A DNA stretch of 64,000 nucleotides from Pleurodeles waltl (lineage: Eukaryota > Chordata > Amphibia > Caudata > Salamandridae), in the NCBI RefSeq assembly GCF_031143425.1, contig NC_090447.1, positions 132,885,106 through 132,949,105 of the forward strand. The letters are read 5' to 3'. Below are positions 10,401 to 23,419 of this stretch, piece after piece. The position numbers and the translations under genes were made by a program. The notes under the pieces were generated by a model that worked only from the letters and a program-made list of their open reading frames with translations, was not told where the DNA came from and made no database searches. Position 1 is the first letter of the stretch. Every line of letters starts with the position of its first letter.

Positions 10401-13400
10401 CCAAAACATTTTGTAAAAGAAATGCCCCGCAAAGCATTATAGTGCGTGTTTCCCATAGTGAATATTGTAGTATCAGGGCTCTATCTGCTTTCCCGCTGTG
10501 CCAGGAAAGCCACGTTGAGGATTTCTGAAAAAGAGAACAGAAAAAACCGTCCCATGCACTCGTTCTTTCAAGCTGGTCTCTGGCAAAGCCAGAGCACCCA
10601 ACAGGTCAGTCCAACACTGTCCACTAGCGAGTGGGCTTGAACGCCTTGCACCATCCCAATGGAGGGCAGGCGTCCAGGCAGTGCACCAGACCCACACAGA
10701 AAGGGCTTCCAGGCCTTGCACCAGATACACGCTAAAAGCAATGTTTCCATTCTGGTACTTGAATCAACATATTTCACAAGCACCAGTGCGCACAACACAC
10801 CAGCGACGACTTTGAGGTCTAATATGGAAAACGCCTGGCCTTTAATGTGCCATACACTAGTTTCTAGTTTATTTGAATCACAATACTTCAGCAGCCGAAC
10901 AAACAAAACATGAATCATCAGAGGGTGGGAAGATTGATGGGACTGCATGAAATGAGTCGTCGTGAATACCTTTTATGATGAATGTCTTTATTCCAATAAA
11001 ACAAATAAGATTAATAATCGTAGAAAAGGGGCACAGGCACCGCAACCAACTGTCGCTTCTCCTCGTCTCACTCCTGGAATCCTGTGACATCACACTATAC
11101 GATGTCACACGATTCCAAGTGACACATCCAGATTCTAAACACATCACCACACTGCATAACAAAGAAACACTAGTCTCCTCTCATATAAGGCCACTGATGA
11201 GCAGTCATCTGTCACCGGGTTGTCCTCGTGAAGAATTCAGCTATACAATAATAAACACAGAAAGCCTTGTCTTGAGCTAAACACACTAAACTAAATGCAA
11301 CAAGTGGGATTTAACTATCCAGGAAGGTCGGCTACATCGCAGACCGACTGACGACCCTACACAAACAAAGACACATTCGTCATGTAACTGACTCTCCAGG
11401 GGGAAATGAACAAAGCCCAGCATATCCACACAGACAAAGAACCACCAAACAGAGACATTAAAATATACCATTAATATGGCAAAACCAATCTAATCGCAAA
11501 GCAAAAGTGAAACTATGTAATAGGAGCTTTCTAAGGCCAGAAAGGGTGACTCACCTAGAAGATATGCAGCCACAGAGCGCACCGCGAAGGGGAGATGGAG
11601 TTTGTGCTTGAAGCTGCTATGGCCATGCAATGAGGAGGGGAGAGACAAAAACAAAAGTAGTGCGCCACACTAAAGTACATGGGTGATCGTGCAATAAGCT
11701 ACGTAACAGGGTCAGTCTGCAAGGCAGTAACAAACCAGCCTCAAGGCGGGAAAAACATAAGGCATTTACCAACATCATCAAGGGATTTTTGAAAGACAAG
11801 CCCAAGAACGAATGAAGGTGATGGGTGTGAGGTAGGCGTGGTTAAAGCCCACAGAAAGATAGCTACACATCGGAAAGCAGCACTTGCACACTGTAACGCT
11901 CGACCTAAAAAGGGAGATAAAGATAATCTAACTAAGGCACCTAGATTTGCGTTTAAGGAACATAGCAGGCATTGATTAGATGATTTCAAGCCATCGGACA
12001 TTGAATAAGACTTATTGATAGTAAGTCTTTGACACCCTATAAACAAGCATTTGCTAATGAATAAATGTTACATATGTATGGATCCATAACTAGGCTTGTT
12101 TATATATTAAGTTCTGGATGTACAAGTTGGACCTGCATACAACCTGGGGTAACCCAGAAAGGATTACCAAGGAAATACTGGGCCAATTAAAAACAAGACG
12201 CTGGTTACAGGTCAATGAATATTGAATAGTGGAGTCATAAGCAGGCACCTTGACAGAAAGATTTCTTAATTTTAAACAGGACTTGGAATTTGAAATGTTC
12301 ATGAATTGCATAAAACCACCACAAGCAAGATCACTATTTCTGAAATTTAGGTATGAGATGTTACCAATAAACACATTTTGTATTAGATTGGGGGGTTTGC
12401 TGGCTTACAAGCCTGTCTCTCATGTAAACTCTGTCCTGAGCTAAAAGAGCATTTCTTGTTTTTCCCATGTTTTTCCCATGTATTACCATATTAGGAAGAC
12501 TTGGTTAATTCCAATCTGTTGCAGTTAACTTCTCAGCCTCAAGTACAGGCCACTTACATTTTAAGAGCTGATAACACAGAGCAGATTGTTGTAGCAGTTT
12601 CAAAATATTTATTATATGCCTGGTAGAAAACATGCAGATCAATTGAAGCATTTTAAGATTTTAGACATTTAATTACTTTTAAATGTACCATTTTTTAAAT
12701 ATTGTTTGGAAAGATGAAATGTCATATTGTATTTTATAAAATATTATACTGTACTTTATATTTTGTGTATGTTTTATGAGGGGGTTTCCTCCGAAATAAA
12801 CTTTAATGAATCACTATACCTGATGCCCAGGGAGTTTTCTCCTGTGCTGGAAATATTTTATTTTTCGAGCATAGAGCCACCATGCCAGTCTGGTGCATGA
12901 CAAATCAGAGCTGGAAGAACGAACCTAAAAATTGATTATCTTCTCACATTGTAAAGTGGGTGTCCCTATGGCAGATGTACCAGAGGAAGACCACTGCTGG
13001 CGGAAGAGCCAGCTAACCATCAGAAGCAAAGCAGTGCCTCAACTCTAAATATCGTGGTGGAATTGTGTGGTGGTTGGAATGGGATATCTGCCAATTACCC
13101 CCAGCTTTAACTGTCACCTTCAGTAATGACCAGGTCATTTGAATTCAGACTTAGAGATGTACAATTTTATTGCCGTAGAAGTCATAGTTGATGTTGGTCA
13201 TTTTTGACACTTATGATAAAATGTGAATGCATGCTGCATTTTTCCTCAGGAGGAAAGCCCAAAGAGTTTGTTCATTCAATAATGTTTTAAATTACATTCC
13301 ATTATATTAGATGAGTCATGTCAAGTTTGTGCTAGTTAGTTGCTACAAGAGAGGGTAAGAGAAACGGTAAATAAACAAGCAATCTCTTTAAGTTGGTTAA

Positions 13401-14486
13401 ATTTGATACAGTGACATCTATGTCTCAATACCCATGGTTGTAGATTCTGAATGTCATTAGTAGCAGGCACTTTCACAAAAAGCTGAGTGTTGTCAGCAAT
13501 GAGATGATATCACAAACTACAGCATCTGAGTAGATCCTCTAAGGATTAAAATTGAAGATTTAAGAGAGAGGAAACAAGCTGTGAGTCTTGCAGAAATATG
13601 TGCTTTGGGAGAGCAGAATCAGGCAAAAACTTGGCAATTTATATCTGGCGGGAGTGGTTTTCTAAATGGTAGTTAAACCGATTCAAACACACCAGTTCAT
13701 ACTGTACACTCCCATAAGAGTTTTTTTGTGGAGTATCATGACTTACTTTATCAAACATGACTCATAAATCCAGAAGAAGTAGTATTCAGGAGTTTCCGGT
13801 TGTTCTAAAAGTGCAGTGCATAATATGCTATTTGCAGCAGAGCATTTTCTGTGCTAAATACTGATCCACCACCACACTGTAAGTCATAGAAGAAATCGCT
13901 TGAGCTGTGTAATAACACCATATTAGATTACTTTTGCTAAGACAGGAAAATACACAACAAGATAGAACAAGGTAGAACAAGGTAGAATATGATCAAGCCC
14001 TAAAAGTCAGCATCAGGGTTCTTTGTCAGGGGTTAGATATGCCCTACTTTGAGCCACTCAGGAACCACTCTCTTTGACATTATTGAAATTAACTTATTGT
14101 ATATTACACAAGGATGAAACAAGCATACCTCGTATGTGGAGTCCTCACAGCAAACTTGTTTCTGAAGACCAGACATGCAATCTACAAAGATTAGATTTTT
14201 GACTTTTCAAATGTTTGCAAATCTCATTTGTGCAAAAGACTAGGACAATAGATACAGGTCTACATGATGTGAAAACCACACTTTTATGACATGTAAAGAT
14301 GATGCCATATTTTATGACATGAAAGATGAATCTTTTCTCGTCAAAATTCACAAATACTGGCAAAAACTACATTTTCATATATACATGTTACTTACATTTG
14401 TGCATAACACAAGTTTTAATTGCTCTATAAATTGACTTCTATTTCTAAATATGTAGCCTGTACACTGTGCAAAATGAAAATATTAT
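10401..14486. other. Non-coding stretch without recognised genes
   Basis: Several short open frames exist, none with a recognisable domain. The part around 12600-12790 is very AT-rich. GTAGAACAAG is repeated in tandem near 13964-13990. I see no terminal repeats that would define an element. Confidence 0.35.
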
Positions 14487-15115
14487 GGGGGTCATTCTGA
14501 CTCCCGCCGGGCGCGGGCACCGCGCGCCCGGCGGGAGCCGCCAAAATACCGTACCGCGGTCGGAAGACCGCGGCGGGTATTTTGAGTTTTCCCCTGGGCT
14601 GGCGGGCGGCCTTCAAAAGGCCGCCCGCCAGCCCAGGGGAAAACGACCTTCCCACCATGAAGCCGGCTCGTAATCGAGCCGGCGGAGTGGGAAGGTGCGA
14701 CGGGTGCTACTGCACCCGTCGCGTATTTCACTGTCTGCTATGCAGACAGTGAAATACAAGCGGGGCCCTCTTACGGGGGCCCCTGCAGTGCCAATGCCAT
14801 TGGCATGGGCACTGCAGGGGCCCCCAGGGGCCCCGCGACACCCCCTACCGCCATCCTGTTCCTGGCGGGCGAACCGCCAGGAACAGGATGGCGGTAGGGG
14901 GTGTCAGAATCCCCAAGGCGGCGCAGCAAGCTGCGCCGCCTTGGAGGATTCTGACGGGCAGCGGAAAACCGGCGGGAGACCGCCGGTTTTCCTGCACTGA
15001 CCGCGGCCAAAGCGCCGCGGTCAGAATGCCCTGCTTGGCACCGCCGGTCTGTCGGCGGTGCTCCCGCCGACCCTGGCCCCGGCGGTCTGAGACCGCCGGG
15101 GTCAGAATGACCCCC
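14487..15115. mobile_element. GC-rich serial-hairpin MITE, copy 1, TAT duplication
   Basis: The ends GGGGGTCATTCTGAC and GTCAGAATGACCCCC are perfect inverted repeats. TAT flanks both sides (14484-14486 and 15116-15118), a 3-bp duplication typical of PIF/Harbinger. The interior is a string of stem-loops: CTGGGCTGGCGGGCGGCC with its inverse, GCGACGGGTG with its inverse, a CTGCAGTGCC(A)ATGCC/GGCATGGGCACTGCAG stem, CCGCCATCCTGTTCCTGG with its inverse, and an ACCGGCGGG/CCGCCGGT stem. Open frames on both strands here are by-products of the GC-rich palindromes. Copy 2 is at 27665-28224. Confidence 0.9.
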
Positions 15116-16530
15116 TATGTTCCTAGTTAACACTTTGTGGATGGCTGAGTGCTTTCACCAAATAATTAGGCCAGGGTAGAATTTCTATTACACCAGATTA
15201 ATCAGAGTCATTTTGGTAATTCTTTGTTACATTTTGATGTATAATTACTGATAATAATGCGATTTCTCCTGCTTGCATAGTTGTGAGCAATTTAAGTGAA
15301 ATAAATCGTATTGCAAGAGCACATTTAGCAAACACAAGTGGCTGTTTCCGCTTCCTATTTTTGTTCTGTTGCATTTAGCGTGATTTCCTAACACAAAATG
15401 CATTCTCACTCCCATTTTAGGCACGGGGCATTTTTGCGCTAAGAAATAGCACTGAATACAGAATTACTCTTCTCACATAATTAAGTGTAATCAAATAGAG
15501 TTCATAGGTAATTACGCATGATTACACTACACTGAATTATGCAAGTGAGGCCAACCCTTACAAATAATCCATATGATTCTAATCACACTCATTAACTCCT
15601 GCTGAAGGAGGGCTTAGTTTAGATGCTGTGTGCGTGTGTGTGTGTGTGAATTTGTGGGTGTCTGTGTGTGTGGTGTGTGTGTGTGCACACGTGTCCTCGG
15701 CATCAACAATGTGAGTGGCTTCCTTAGTGGCATCAAAATCTATGCCACACCACTATGCTACAGTCTGAATGCTCTGCCTCACCAGTTCTATAAGTTAATC
15801 AGTCAAAGCTTTCTCACAGCTATTCACTGCTGATGCGATAGAGTCTCAGCACCAGAAGCTTCGTTCAGTCGTGTTCTTCCATCCCTAATTGAATCCATCA
15901 GAGAAAGATTCCTTGCAACAATGCCTATTGTCGATATAGTACTCCAGATGGCATACACTTCTTTTCCACATCCCTGCTAGTGCAGTATAATACCTGCTTT
16001 GTGTATTTCCCATAGTGATGGCTTCTCTGTTCTATATCACCGAGAGGTGTGAATACCAATTGTAATGTGAAAATATTTTGATTTCTAAAAGAAGTGCAAC
16101 ATTTGAAGGAGAATCCACTAGTACAATTTCTTCCACTAAACTATTACTGTGGTGGTGAATTGCCATGTCTCTGTAATCCCAGCAATAGCCTCTCTGTGCT
16201 ACATTACTCCAACAGATTAAACCTCCTTCAGCAGGGTGGTTGCTTCCATAACTATGAGCTTCCAGCAGTACTTGTCGGAGATACAGACCTGTGAAATTAG
16301 TATCTTTTTTTCAAGATGCGCTTGTTTGTACTTAACAGTTCTGATAATGAGAGATTCCTTCCTGCATTGTTCTGTCTGTAATAACCCTTCATTCATATCT
16401 GCGTGGGGTATTTCACAACAGCTTTTATGAGTGCATGGAAGATTACTACAAGAGTTATCTTTTGTAGACTGTTAAATGTATTTGTGAATGTGCCCAGATG
16501 TACTTAACTTTCTATTAGTAATGGTACAAA
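15116..16530. other. Non-coding stretch with one microsatellite
   Basis: AT-rich DNA without a recognisable gene or element; the only notable structure is the TG-rich run listed separately. Confidence 0.35.
15627..15694. repeat. (GT)n microsatellite, interrupted
   Basis: Two runs of alternating GT, separated by AATTTGTGGGTGTC, and a final GTGTGTGCACACGTG. A simple sequence repeat. Confidence 0.9.
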
Positions 16531-17058
16531 GGGGCTTATTTACAAGAATGTGACACATCGCCATCGATGCTTAGATTTATTGCGCAGGCTACGCCCCCCT
16601 AACAATGCCATGGTAGGACTGTATTTACTACACAGAGCTCCATGGCACACAGTGTCCACAGATGTGTCAGAAATTCAGATGCATCTGTGGTGCTAAACTG
16701 ACACATTGCTAGAATAGGGTAAAAAAATTACACTACTTCAGCAATGCCAGGAAGCCTCATTCAAAAAAGCCTTGCATCAGTTTAACCCCAGCTCAGAGCA
16801 GGCATTTGAAAAGTGACATTGTGAAGGTGCAGAATGACGCAGTGAAATCTTGTAGATTTCTCTGTGCCAATTCTGCATAGCTTCTAGCCGGGGAACGCCT
16901 ACCTTGCATACATTTATACATGGTGCAGGTATAATGTGGCACAAGGCTTAACAAACTGGTGCAATGGTCTGGAGGCACACTCTGGGGGACTGCTTTCTGC
17001 CACCGCTGCCTCAAAAAAAGCGGCACAACTGTGGGACCAGGAGCTTGTAAATAAGCAC
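16531..17058. mobile_element. MITE with GCTTATTTACAAG ends
   Basis: The left end GGGGCTTATTTACAAG and the inverted right end CTTGTAAATAAGCACC form terminal inverted repeats of about 13 matching bases. AAA lies outside both ends, a possible 3-bp duplication. The interior has several GTGGCACA/TGTGCCA-type inverted words and no coding capacity. TTTACAAG/CTTGTAAA words also appear in the repeats near 25.1-25.7 kb and 60.4-60.8 kb. Confidence 0.65.
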
Positions 17059-18705
17059 CAAAGTCTTTTCCATTTGTACGAATTGAACATGAAAATTCCC
17101 TAAACATATTCAAAGTTTAGATCGTTTAGGGACATTTAAAAAATGTACATAAAAATACATAAAAGAGAATTACGGGTGTACTATATTATATACTCATACA
17201 TGCCTTTGTTAATTGGGTCTTATACGTTTTATAGTACATCTAGGGCTGTGTATTTGTGTAAACCCCACATGAATATTTCATTAATACCTCAAAATGGAAC
17301 TAAAATGTCGAGCTATTTTAATCATTTGAACATATTTGCCAAACATTTTGTTGCGTTCTTCTAATGGAAAACATAACTCCTGTCGGGGAAATAAGGAAGT
17401 GTGCCATCAATATATGGAGTCCGACTTTAACAAATGTTTGTAGAGTCTGCACTATTAGTTGGTCAGATAACTAAATTCTACCAGAATCACTGTTTATAAT
17501 ATACTGCTTATTTGACAAGAGTTCCTTCTATAGCACCTAAAAAATAATATTGGTGCATGCCTGACCTCCCTTACCCTGAGGTTCTGGCCACAGAAGACAC
17601 TAAACCTAACATTTGCCTGATTTTTCACTTTTTGTTCTGAAACACAGTACTTTCTCCAGTCCTCATGCAGGAAAATATAACAACCAAGGCTTGACCCCAC
17701 TGGTCTTCTTCTATGACTCCTAAGTGTAAGGTACTGGGCATATTTGGTCATTCCATGTATTCTGTGTGTGTCCACAGGTAATACAATGGGGCAGTAATTT
17801 GCAAAATGAGGATAAAAAACTGAAAGCCAGATACCAGTTTAGGTACCTGTTGTTTAGTCACAGGTATGGCTCTGGGATATACGAAACATAGCATAACTTC
17901 ACATTTTCAACATAAACACGTCGTAAGGTACATATTGCTGGGTGCCATTGCTCCCACTCCCTCATTGGCTGTCCAGGATATTGCACTGAACTTGCTATTT
18001 GTCAGATTTGTAGCACTTTTGTATCCAAAGCATTGCAATTCTATCCAGTCTCCCTTGTGCAGAACAAGTTCCTACCTAGGCTTGACCCCCAGGTTTGTTC
18101 CTAATGGTCTTCTGAACATGAGAGTACCAGACATTAATTGATTTCCTATGGGTTCAGGGCATCCATCGATGGCAAAGTGGGAGCAATGGATCTAGAAATG
18201 TTTTAAAAACATATCAAGCTGGACAGAGGTAAATTATAGCATGTCGATTGACAGATGTTTCATGTTCAAACAGTGTACTGAATAAAACTCATACGAATGA
18301 AAGGAATACACCAGGAAATTAGGAGGACGCAGATGTGCGTTCTAAAAATCATGCTCGAAGTTGTGTTTAAAGTTCAGTTTAAAATGTGTACCTCGTTACT
18401 AAATTATATCTGCAAATAAATTGGAGTTTAACTGTGCTCAAAATTGGTTTCCTTTTAGTCGACCCTTTAAGAAAATAATCGTGCATGTACAAAGACCATT
18501 TTCAGACCAGGGGCTGATCTGGCAAACTGATTTTGAGGAATGATGGGGTACAGCGTAAAAACCCTGGAACACAACTCCCGCAAATCTTAATGAGCGAAAG
18601 CAGTTAGAGAAACAAGAGTGCCGTTATGGACCATACTGATGTCCCAGGCAGAATACTTACTTATCTTATATGGTGTCCCTTTTTATCGAAGGGCTAATTC
18701 TAATG
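17059..18705. other. Non-coding stretch, nothing recognised
   Basis: AT-rich DNA with short chance frames only. No terminal repeats, RNA genes or conserved protein motifs seen. Confidence 0.35.
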
Positions 18706-18713
18706 GTTTATAT

Positions 18714-18910
18714 CAGTGGTTCCCAACCTTTTGACTTCTGTGGACCCCCACTTTATCATTAGTGGAATCCGGGGACCCTACCACTGAGTGGTTACTTAAA
18801 ACTGGGCACCTAATCTAGTAAGATTATTTAATTTTCTAAGCAGGCGCGGACCCCCTGAGGAGGCTTTGCGGACCTCCAGTGGGCCCCGAACCACAGGTAG
18901 GGAACCACTG
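18714..18910. mobile_element. hAT MITE (CAGTGGTTCCCAACC ends), 8-bp duplication
   Basis: A 197-bp element begins CAGTGGTTCCCAACC and ends GGTAGGGAACCACTG, imperfect terminal inverted repeats of the Charlie-type hAT form. The flanking octamers are GTTTATAT (18706-18713) and GTTTATGT (18911-18918), seven of eight matching, as expected for a hAT target duplication. No ORF. Confidence 0.88.
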
Positions 18911-19514
18911 GTTTATGTAATGAACCCAGATGAGCCACAACATGAACCAACAACATCTCTTTACACCTCATGCAACAAGGCATAGTCCCTTCACTATTCA
19001 TCATAATATAGTTGTACAAGCTAGACACACCTGGCTCGTGTACACCACTGTGGCTGTTGTTCTGGCTCTGCTATCAACCCCATCACCTGATCCACAGCCA
19101 TATCTACACATTTCTCCACCATGTCTGCTTCAAGGGAGCACATGGTCCTTAAAATAAAGTCATACTTCTCATTGAGATAATTCAAATACAGAAACTACAT
19201 GCATAGCATGCACTTTTACGTGTGACTGTAGAGTCATTTTTAAGAGACTATGGTCACAAGTGTCCTCATCACTGTGGATCCATCTAGGTAACTGAAAGAA
19301 AACCCTCTTTCCTTCAGTCACCAACACGCCTTAATCCTGTTCATAGACAATGCATGTAATGTAGATGGTACAGTACAGTCACAAGAATGGTACATGTATG
19401 GCAGCCATGTTGCAATCGTATCTTCTCCTTCATTTGACTGCAAAGCTGAGATGTATATGTTTTCACTTCATGCCATATTTCTGGCAATTTTAAGTGATGA
19501 GTTTGTAAGTACTG

Positions 19515-20022
19515 CAGGGGCAGCTCCTCCATTAGGGTGGAGGAGCATAACTCCCTTGCCAGCAGCGGCAGCTGCAAAACCTTTAAAAGAAAAATATTAT
19601 ACTTTTATCTTTTCTTTTAAAGGAATGCGGCTACGGTGGTGATGAGCAGTGGGGGAGAGTTCACAGCACTCCCCCTCACTGCGCTTGTATGTCTTGCCGG
19701 CTCTCTTGGGCCGGGCAAACACACATGCACAGTGTGCTCTCTCCAGCCCGGCAACTGCCGAGCTGGAGAGAGCCTGCAAAGGCTCCCAGTCTGCCTGGGA
19801 GGGCCCTGGGTGGGTGCTTCCAGCCAATCGTGACACTGCTCTGAGCAGCGTCAGGATTAGGTGTGGGACAGGCCAAGCCTGTGCCTGCAGCAGCAACAGG
19901 AGCAAGAGGAGTGGCGCGGCAGCAGAGAAAGTAAGTTTTTTAAAAAATGTAATTCATTTGAATGTTTATTCGTCCCCCCCACACGCCACTCTACCCCTTC
20001 CGCGCCCTGCGAGCCGCTCCTG
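19515..20022. mobile_element. hAT-type non-autonomous element, perfect 8-bp duplication
   Basis: The element begins CAGGGGCAGCTC and ends GAGCCGCTCCTG, terminal inverted repeats matching at 10 of 12 positions. The octamer AAGTACTG lies directly outside both ends (19507-19514 and 20023-20030), a perfect hAT-style duplication. The interior is GC-rich with palindromic stretches such as CTCTCCAGCCCGGCA/CCGAGCTGGAGAG and carries no transposase. A related, truncated copy begins at 25691. Confidence 0.88.
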
Positions 20023-20030
20023 AAGTACTG

Positions 20031-21117
20031 TAACTTTTAGGCTTTTCCGTCATGCAGTATAATGCAGAAAATTAACCAGTTTATGTTCAGCTGTTTTAGG
20101 AGAATGGAAGGCTGGGTGCTCACTGTTTGAAACATAATTTGTACATACCAAAGCAGCGAGTAACCAACTGACCAAGCTGTCCATTCCAGGAGGACCCTGA
20201 ACTGAGCAACAGGGAGTACTTGTGGTACAGGATGCCGGATATGGGTCATTATTCTCTGGTCCTCAAGTACATTCCCAGCAGGATACGCCCAACTCTCCCT
20301 CAGGCCTATCCCCTCTTTCCTATCCCATCAGCCATCCAAACAAAGATCACTGTTAGTCCACCCCTGGCTCCTGCCTAGACAGAGCAAGACCTGTCACAAC
20401 CCCCAAACTGTTGCTGGGGAAGGGGAAGTGTAATGGGGAATGCAACCAGAGACCCATAATGTGATGTATTTTAACAACCTACAAGTAGTATCCTAATATG
20501 CTGAAACCATACAGATTGAGGGATTGAGATTTTGTCCCCTCAAGACATCTGAATCTTAGCCATCAGGCTCCCCATGGTTCACACAGCTTCTACAACCATC
20601 CTCCCTATGACCTTTCGTAGTAACATCATGCCTTACTTGCTATTATTCTGTGGTACAAAGTTACTTTTTTTCTGTTTTCAAAACTACTAATAGCATACTG
20701 ATGACATCACTAGAAAACAATATTACACAACCTTTGGTCTAAGTAGGACATCACAGAATGTCTTGTGAGAGGAAATTGGATCAACATTAGATGGAATTGA
20801 TGTCAGCCTCTGACATAGATCATTTCATGATGTACTAGAAACATGACCTGAAAAAAATGAGTGGACATTGTTGATCTTACTAAAATAATTTCAGTTACTT
20901 ACTCCAGCAGCAGCATGGAAGCATACAGATTTTTAAACAATGTGTGAAATTTGAAGGGGAATTATTGCACCCCTATGGTGTAATATTAGATTGGTTGTCA
21001 ATTCAGCTGCATGCTATGTGATGTTCTAGCTTTCCTCAAATGCTCAGCAGTTCTAATTTATATGTACAAATAGACAAAACCTTTGTTAATTTTATTACAA
21101 CTAGCTATTGGAATTTA
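20031..21117. other. Non-coding stretch, nothing recognised
   Basis: No gene or element boundaries could be supported here. Confidence 0.35.
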
Positions 21118-21546
21118 GGGCCTTATTACGAGTCTGGGGGTCACTAGACCACCACACTCAGGGTGGTAGTCTGGACAGACCATTGCTGTGGCAATCCAAC
21201 TGCCACAAGGTACCACCGTCTCTGCCGGGAACGGTTATCCTGATTGGCTGACAGCAGGGGCAGGTTGCAATCAGCCAGGGCGGTGCTGCACAGGCAGTGC
21301 AGGGGTCCTCCTGCCCAGCACCCTAGTAATGTGCACTGTCTGCTGTGCATTGCATGGGTACTGGTGTCCTCTGTGGGCAGCAGTATTGTCACTGGCTTGA
21401 TTACAAGCCAGCCACAATGCTGCTGCCACTTTCCTGCTGGGAAAGTCATAATTGGGCTGGCGGGGAGGTCGCCACAGCAGTGGCCACCACCCTGTCGGTA
21501 GTTTGGCAGACGAGTGTTCCCATCAGCCAAACTCGTAATTAGTCCC
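21118..21546. mobile_element. 429-bp TIR MITE (GGGCCTTATTACGAG family)
   Basis: The left end GGGCCTTATTACGAGT and the inverted right end ACTCGTAATTAGTCCC are terminal inverted repeats. Flanks are TTA and ATA, so any 3-bp duplication has decayed. The interior contains further inverted words (GGTGGTAGT, GCCACAGCAGTGGC). Open frames on both strands within it do not resemble proteins. Confidence 0.75.
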
Positions 21547-23419
21547 ATATCTTATTTGCTGTACTTATCATTAGCGATGAACTTGTAGGGGGTCATCATT
21601 CTTAACTTAATTTACCAAAGCCAAAATTAAATATGAGTGATGTCATCTAGATGCCATGAGAAATGGTCACATCGACGTGTGCCAGAAAGTTCAGATATCA
21701 TTGTGCTGTGTCTCTTTTTAGTGAGTAAACCATTCATCTCTGGTAATTCTTCTGCAAAGAGCTACTCAACAGCCTCAAACTGGGGTTGTACTCAAATCTT
21801 CTCAAGAAATGAATAGTGTTTACATCAAAAATAGCCAAATGATTGTAACCTAGCACTTCATACAGCCTAATGGAAGATGTTCTTATTGTGTATGCTGTTG
21901 TCATTCTGGAGATTTCATGGGGAAATGAGAGACCAGCATCCTTCTTGCAGGGACTGAGGTGAAACTACTGCCAATTGACACACCTGTATCTCTCGGCTCA
22001 TCCTCATGTGGACTAATCTTCACTCCTCAAACAAATGTCAGCCATAGAAATCTATGGACTCACTGCCACTTAAAACCATCCACAGAAGGCAAAAGAAATG
22101 CAAATTTCTATTGATTTCAATTGACCAACACTACAAAACCACTCAACCTCAACTTTCTTAGTGGTTCAAAGGGTTGAGAGGTAAGCCGACAGGTCACAAA
22201 AGAGGAAGCACTCCCTTTAGACCTGAGATGCCTGCCCCATACACTATGTATGTTTATGGGCATACTTTATTTTGCCTGTCTCCTCCCTTCAGTCATTATT
22301 TTTCTCTCACAGATCTGTATCACCTGCTTTTTTGTCACTGGCCTCTTTGTCATGTGACACTGACCTGTTTCTTCAACATCTGTCTCTGTTTTAAATTAAC
22401 TCTCTCTCTTTATTGCTCTATCTATCTCGTTTCCCTGCTGTGTTCTCCCTCTCTGAAATTCTCTTCCTCTATTTTCTTTCTTTTTTCCTCTCTCGCTGTT
22501 TCTTTCTCTTGTTCTTTTGGTCTCTCTTGACCTAAGGGTGTCTATGTGACTCTTCCTCTCGTTCCCTCTCTCCTTTTCCTGTCAGTAGTGTGCTTTCTAC
22601 CTTCTGAACTTCCAGCTCATCCTGCCCAACTTACTCATGCCCATTTTCCTCTGCTGTCCTATTGCTTTTTTTAAATCTGACTTAACAGTGTGGTTTATTT
22701 TCGACCTATCGTTACCAATCCTTTACTAATTGTACAGAGTGGATATTAGCTCCACTCAAAGAACGATATATCTGTTTTCACTTCACACTATTGGCTATTC
22801 TGCTGAATAATTCCGCCTTCTATCGAGTGCTTGCATCCCAATGCATCTTGTACACATTTACAAAAGTACTTTGAATAATTACCTTGTAGTCATTATCTCA
22901 AAGTTACATTGTATACATAGTGTAAAGAAAACATTCGCTTTGGTGTTATTTTTTCATTGCAACAGGCCTTTTTAAATAGTTTTACTCAGGGCTCAGAATG
23001 AAAGTCATAACTTTTGGTTTTGCCAATGCTTGGTCTCCCAGCTTCTGCAACATTAAATTAACAGTGTTACAAGTTTGCCACTTTCTGGTGTGAAAAACAC
23101 AGTTGCTTTCCCTAACTTTTAGCTGGGTTGCAATCCATGCCTTGCAAACCTTCTGCAGACGGAGCATAATGGTGTTAAGGGGCCTCCTCTAGGATGTGTT
23201 ACTTCCCTCCCGGATGGGAAGCCCGAGGGCCCACACTTTGCATGCGTTTCGAACTAAATACATACTTAAGTGGTTCTGGTGATTTTTTCTCATAAAACCT
23301 TTTTTGACGATATTTGCTTTATTATTGTTTTTCACCAGTGTGACAAAAACAAGATGGAAAAAAACATTTAGAGTGAAATATCAATTTCTTCATGTACTAG
23401 TAATTGTTTAGAGGTTATT
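21547..23419. other. Non-coding stretch with a pyrimidine-rich patch
   Basis: From about 22260 to 22580 the plus strand is strongly CT-rich, with CTCTCTC runs. It gives a 118-codon Leu/Ser/Phe-rich frame that I regard as chance. No other structure is supported. Confidence 0.4.
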
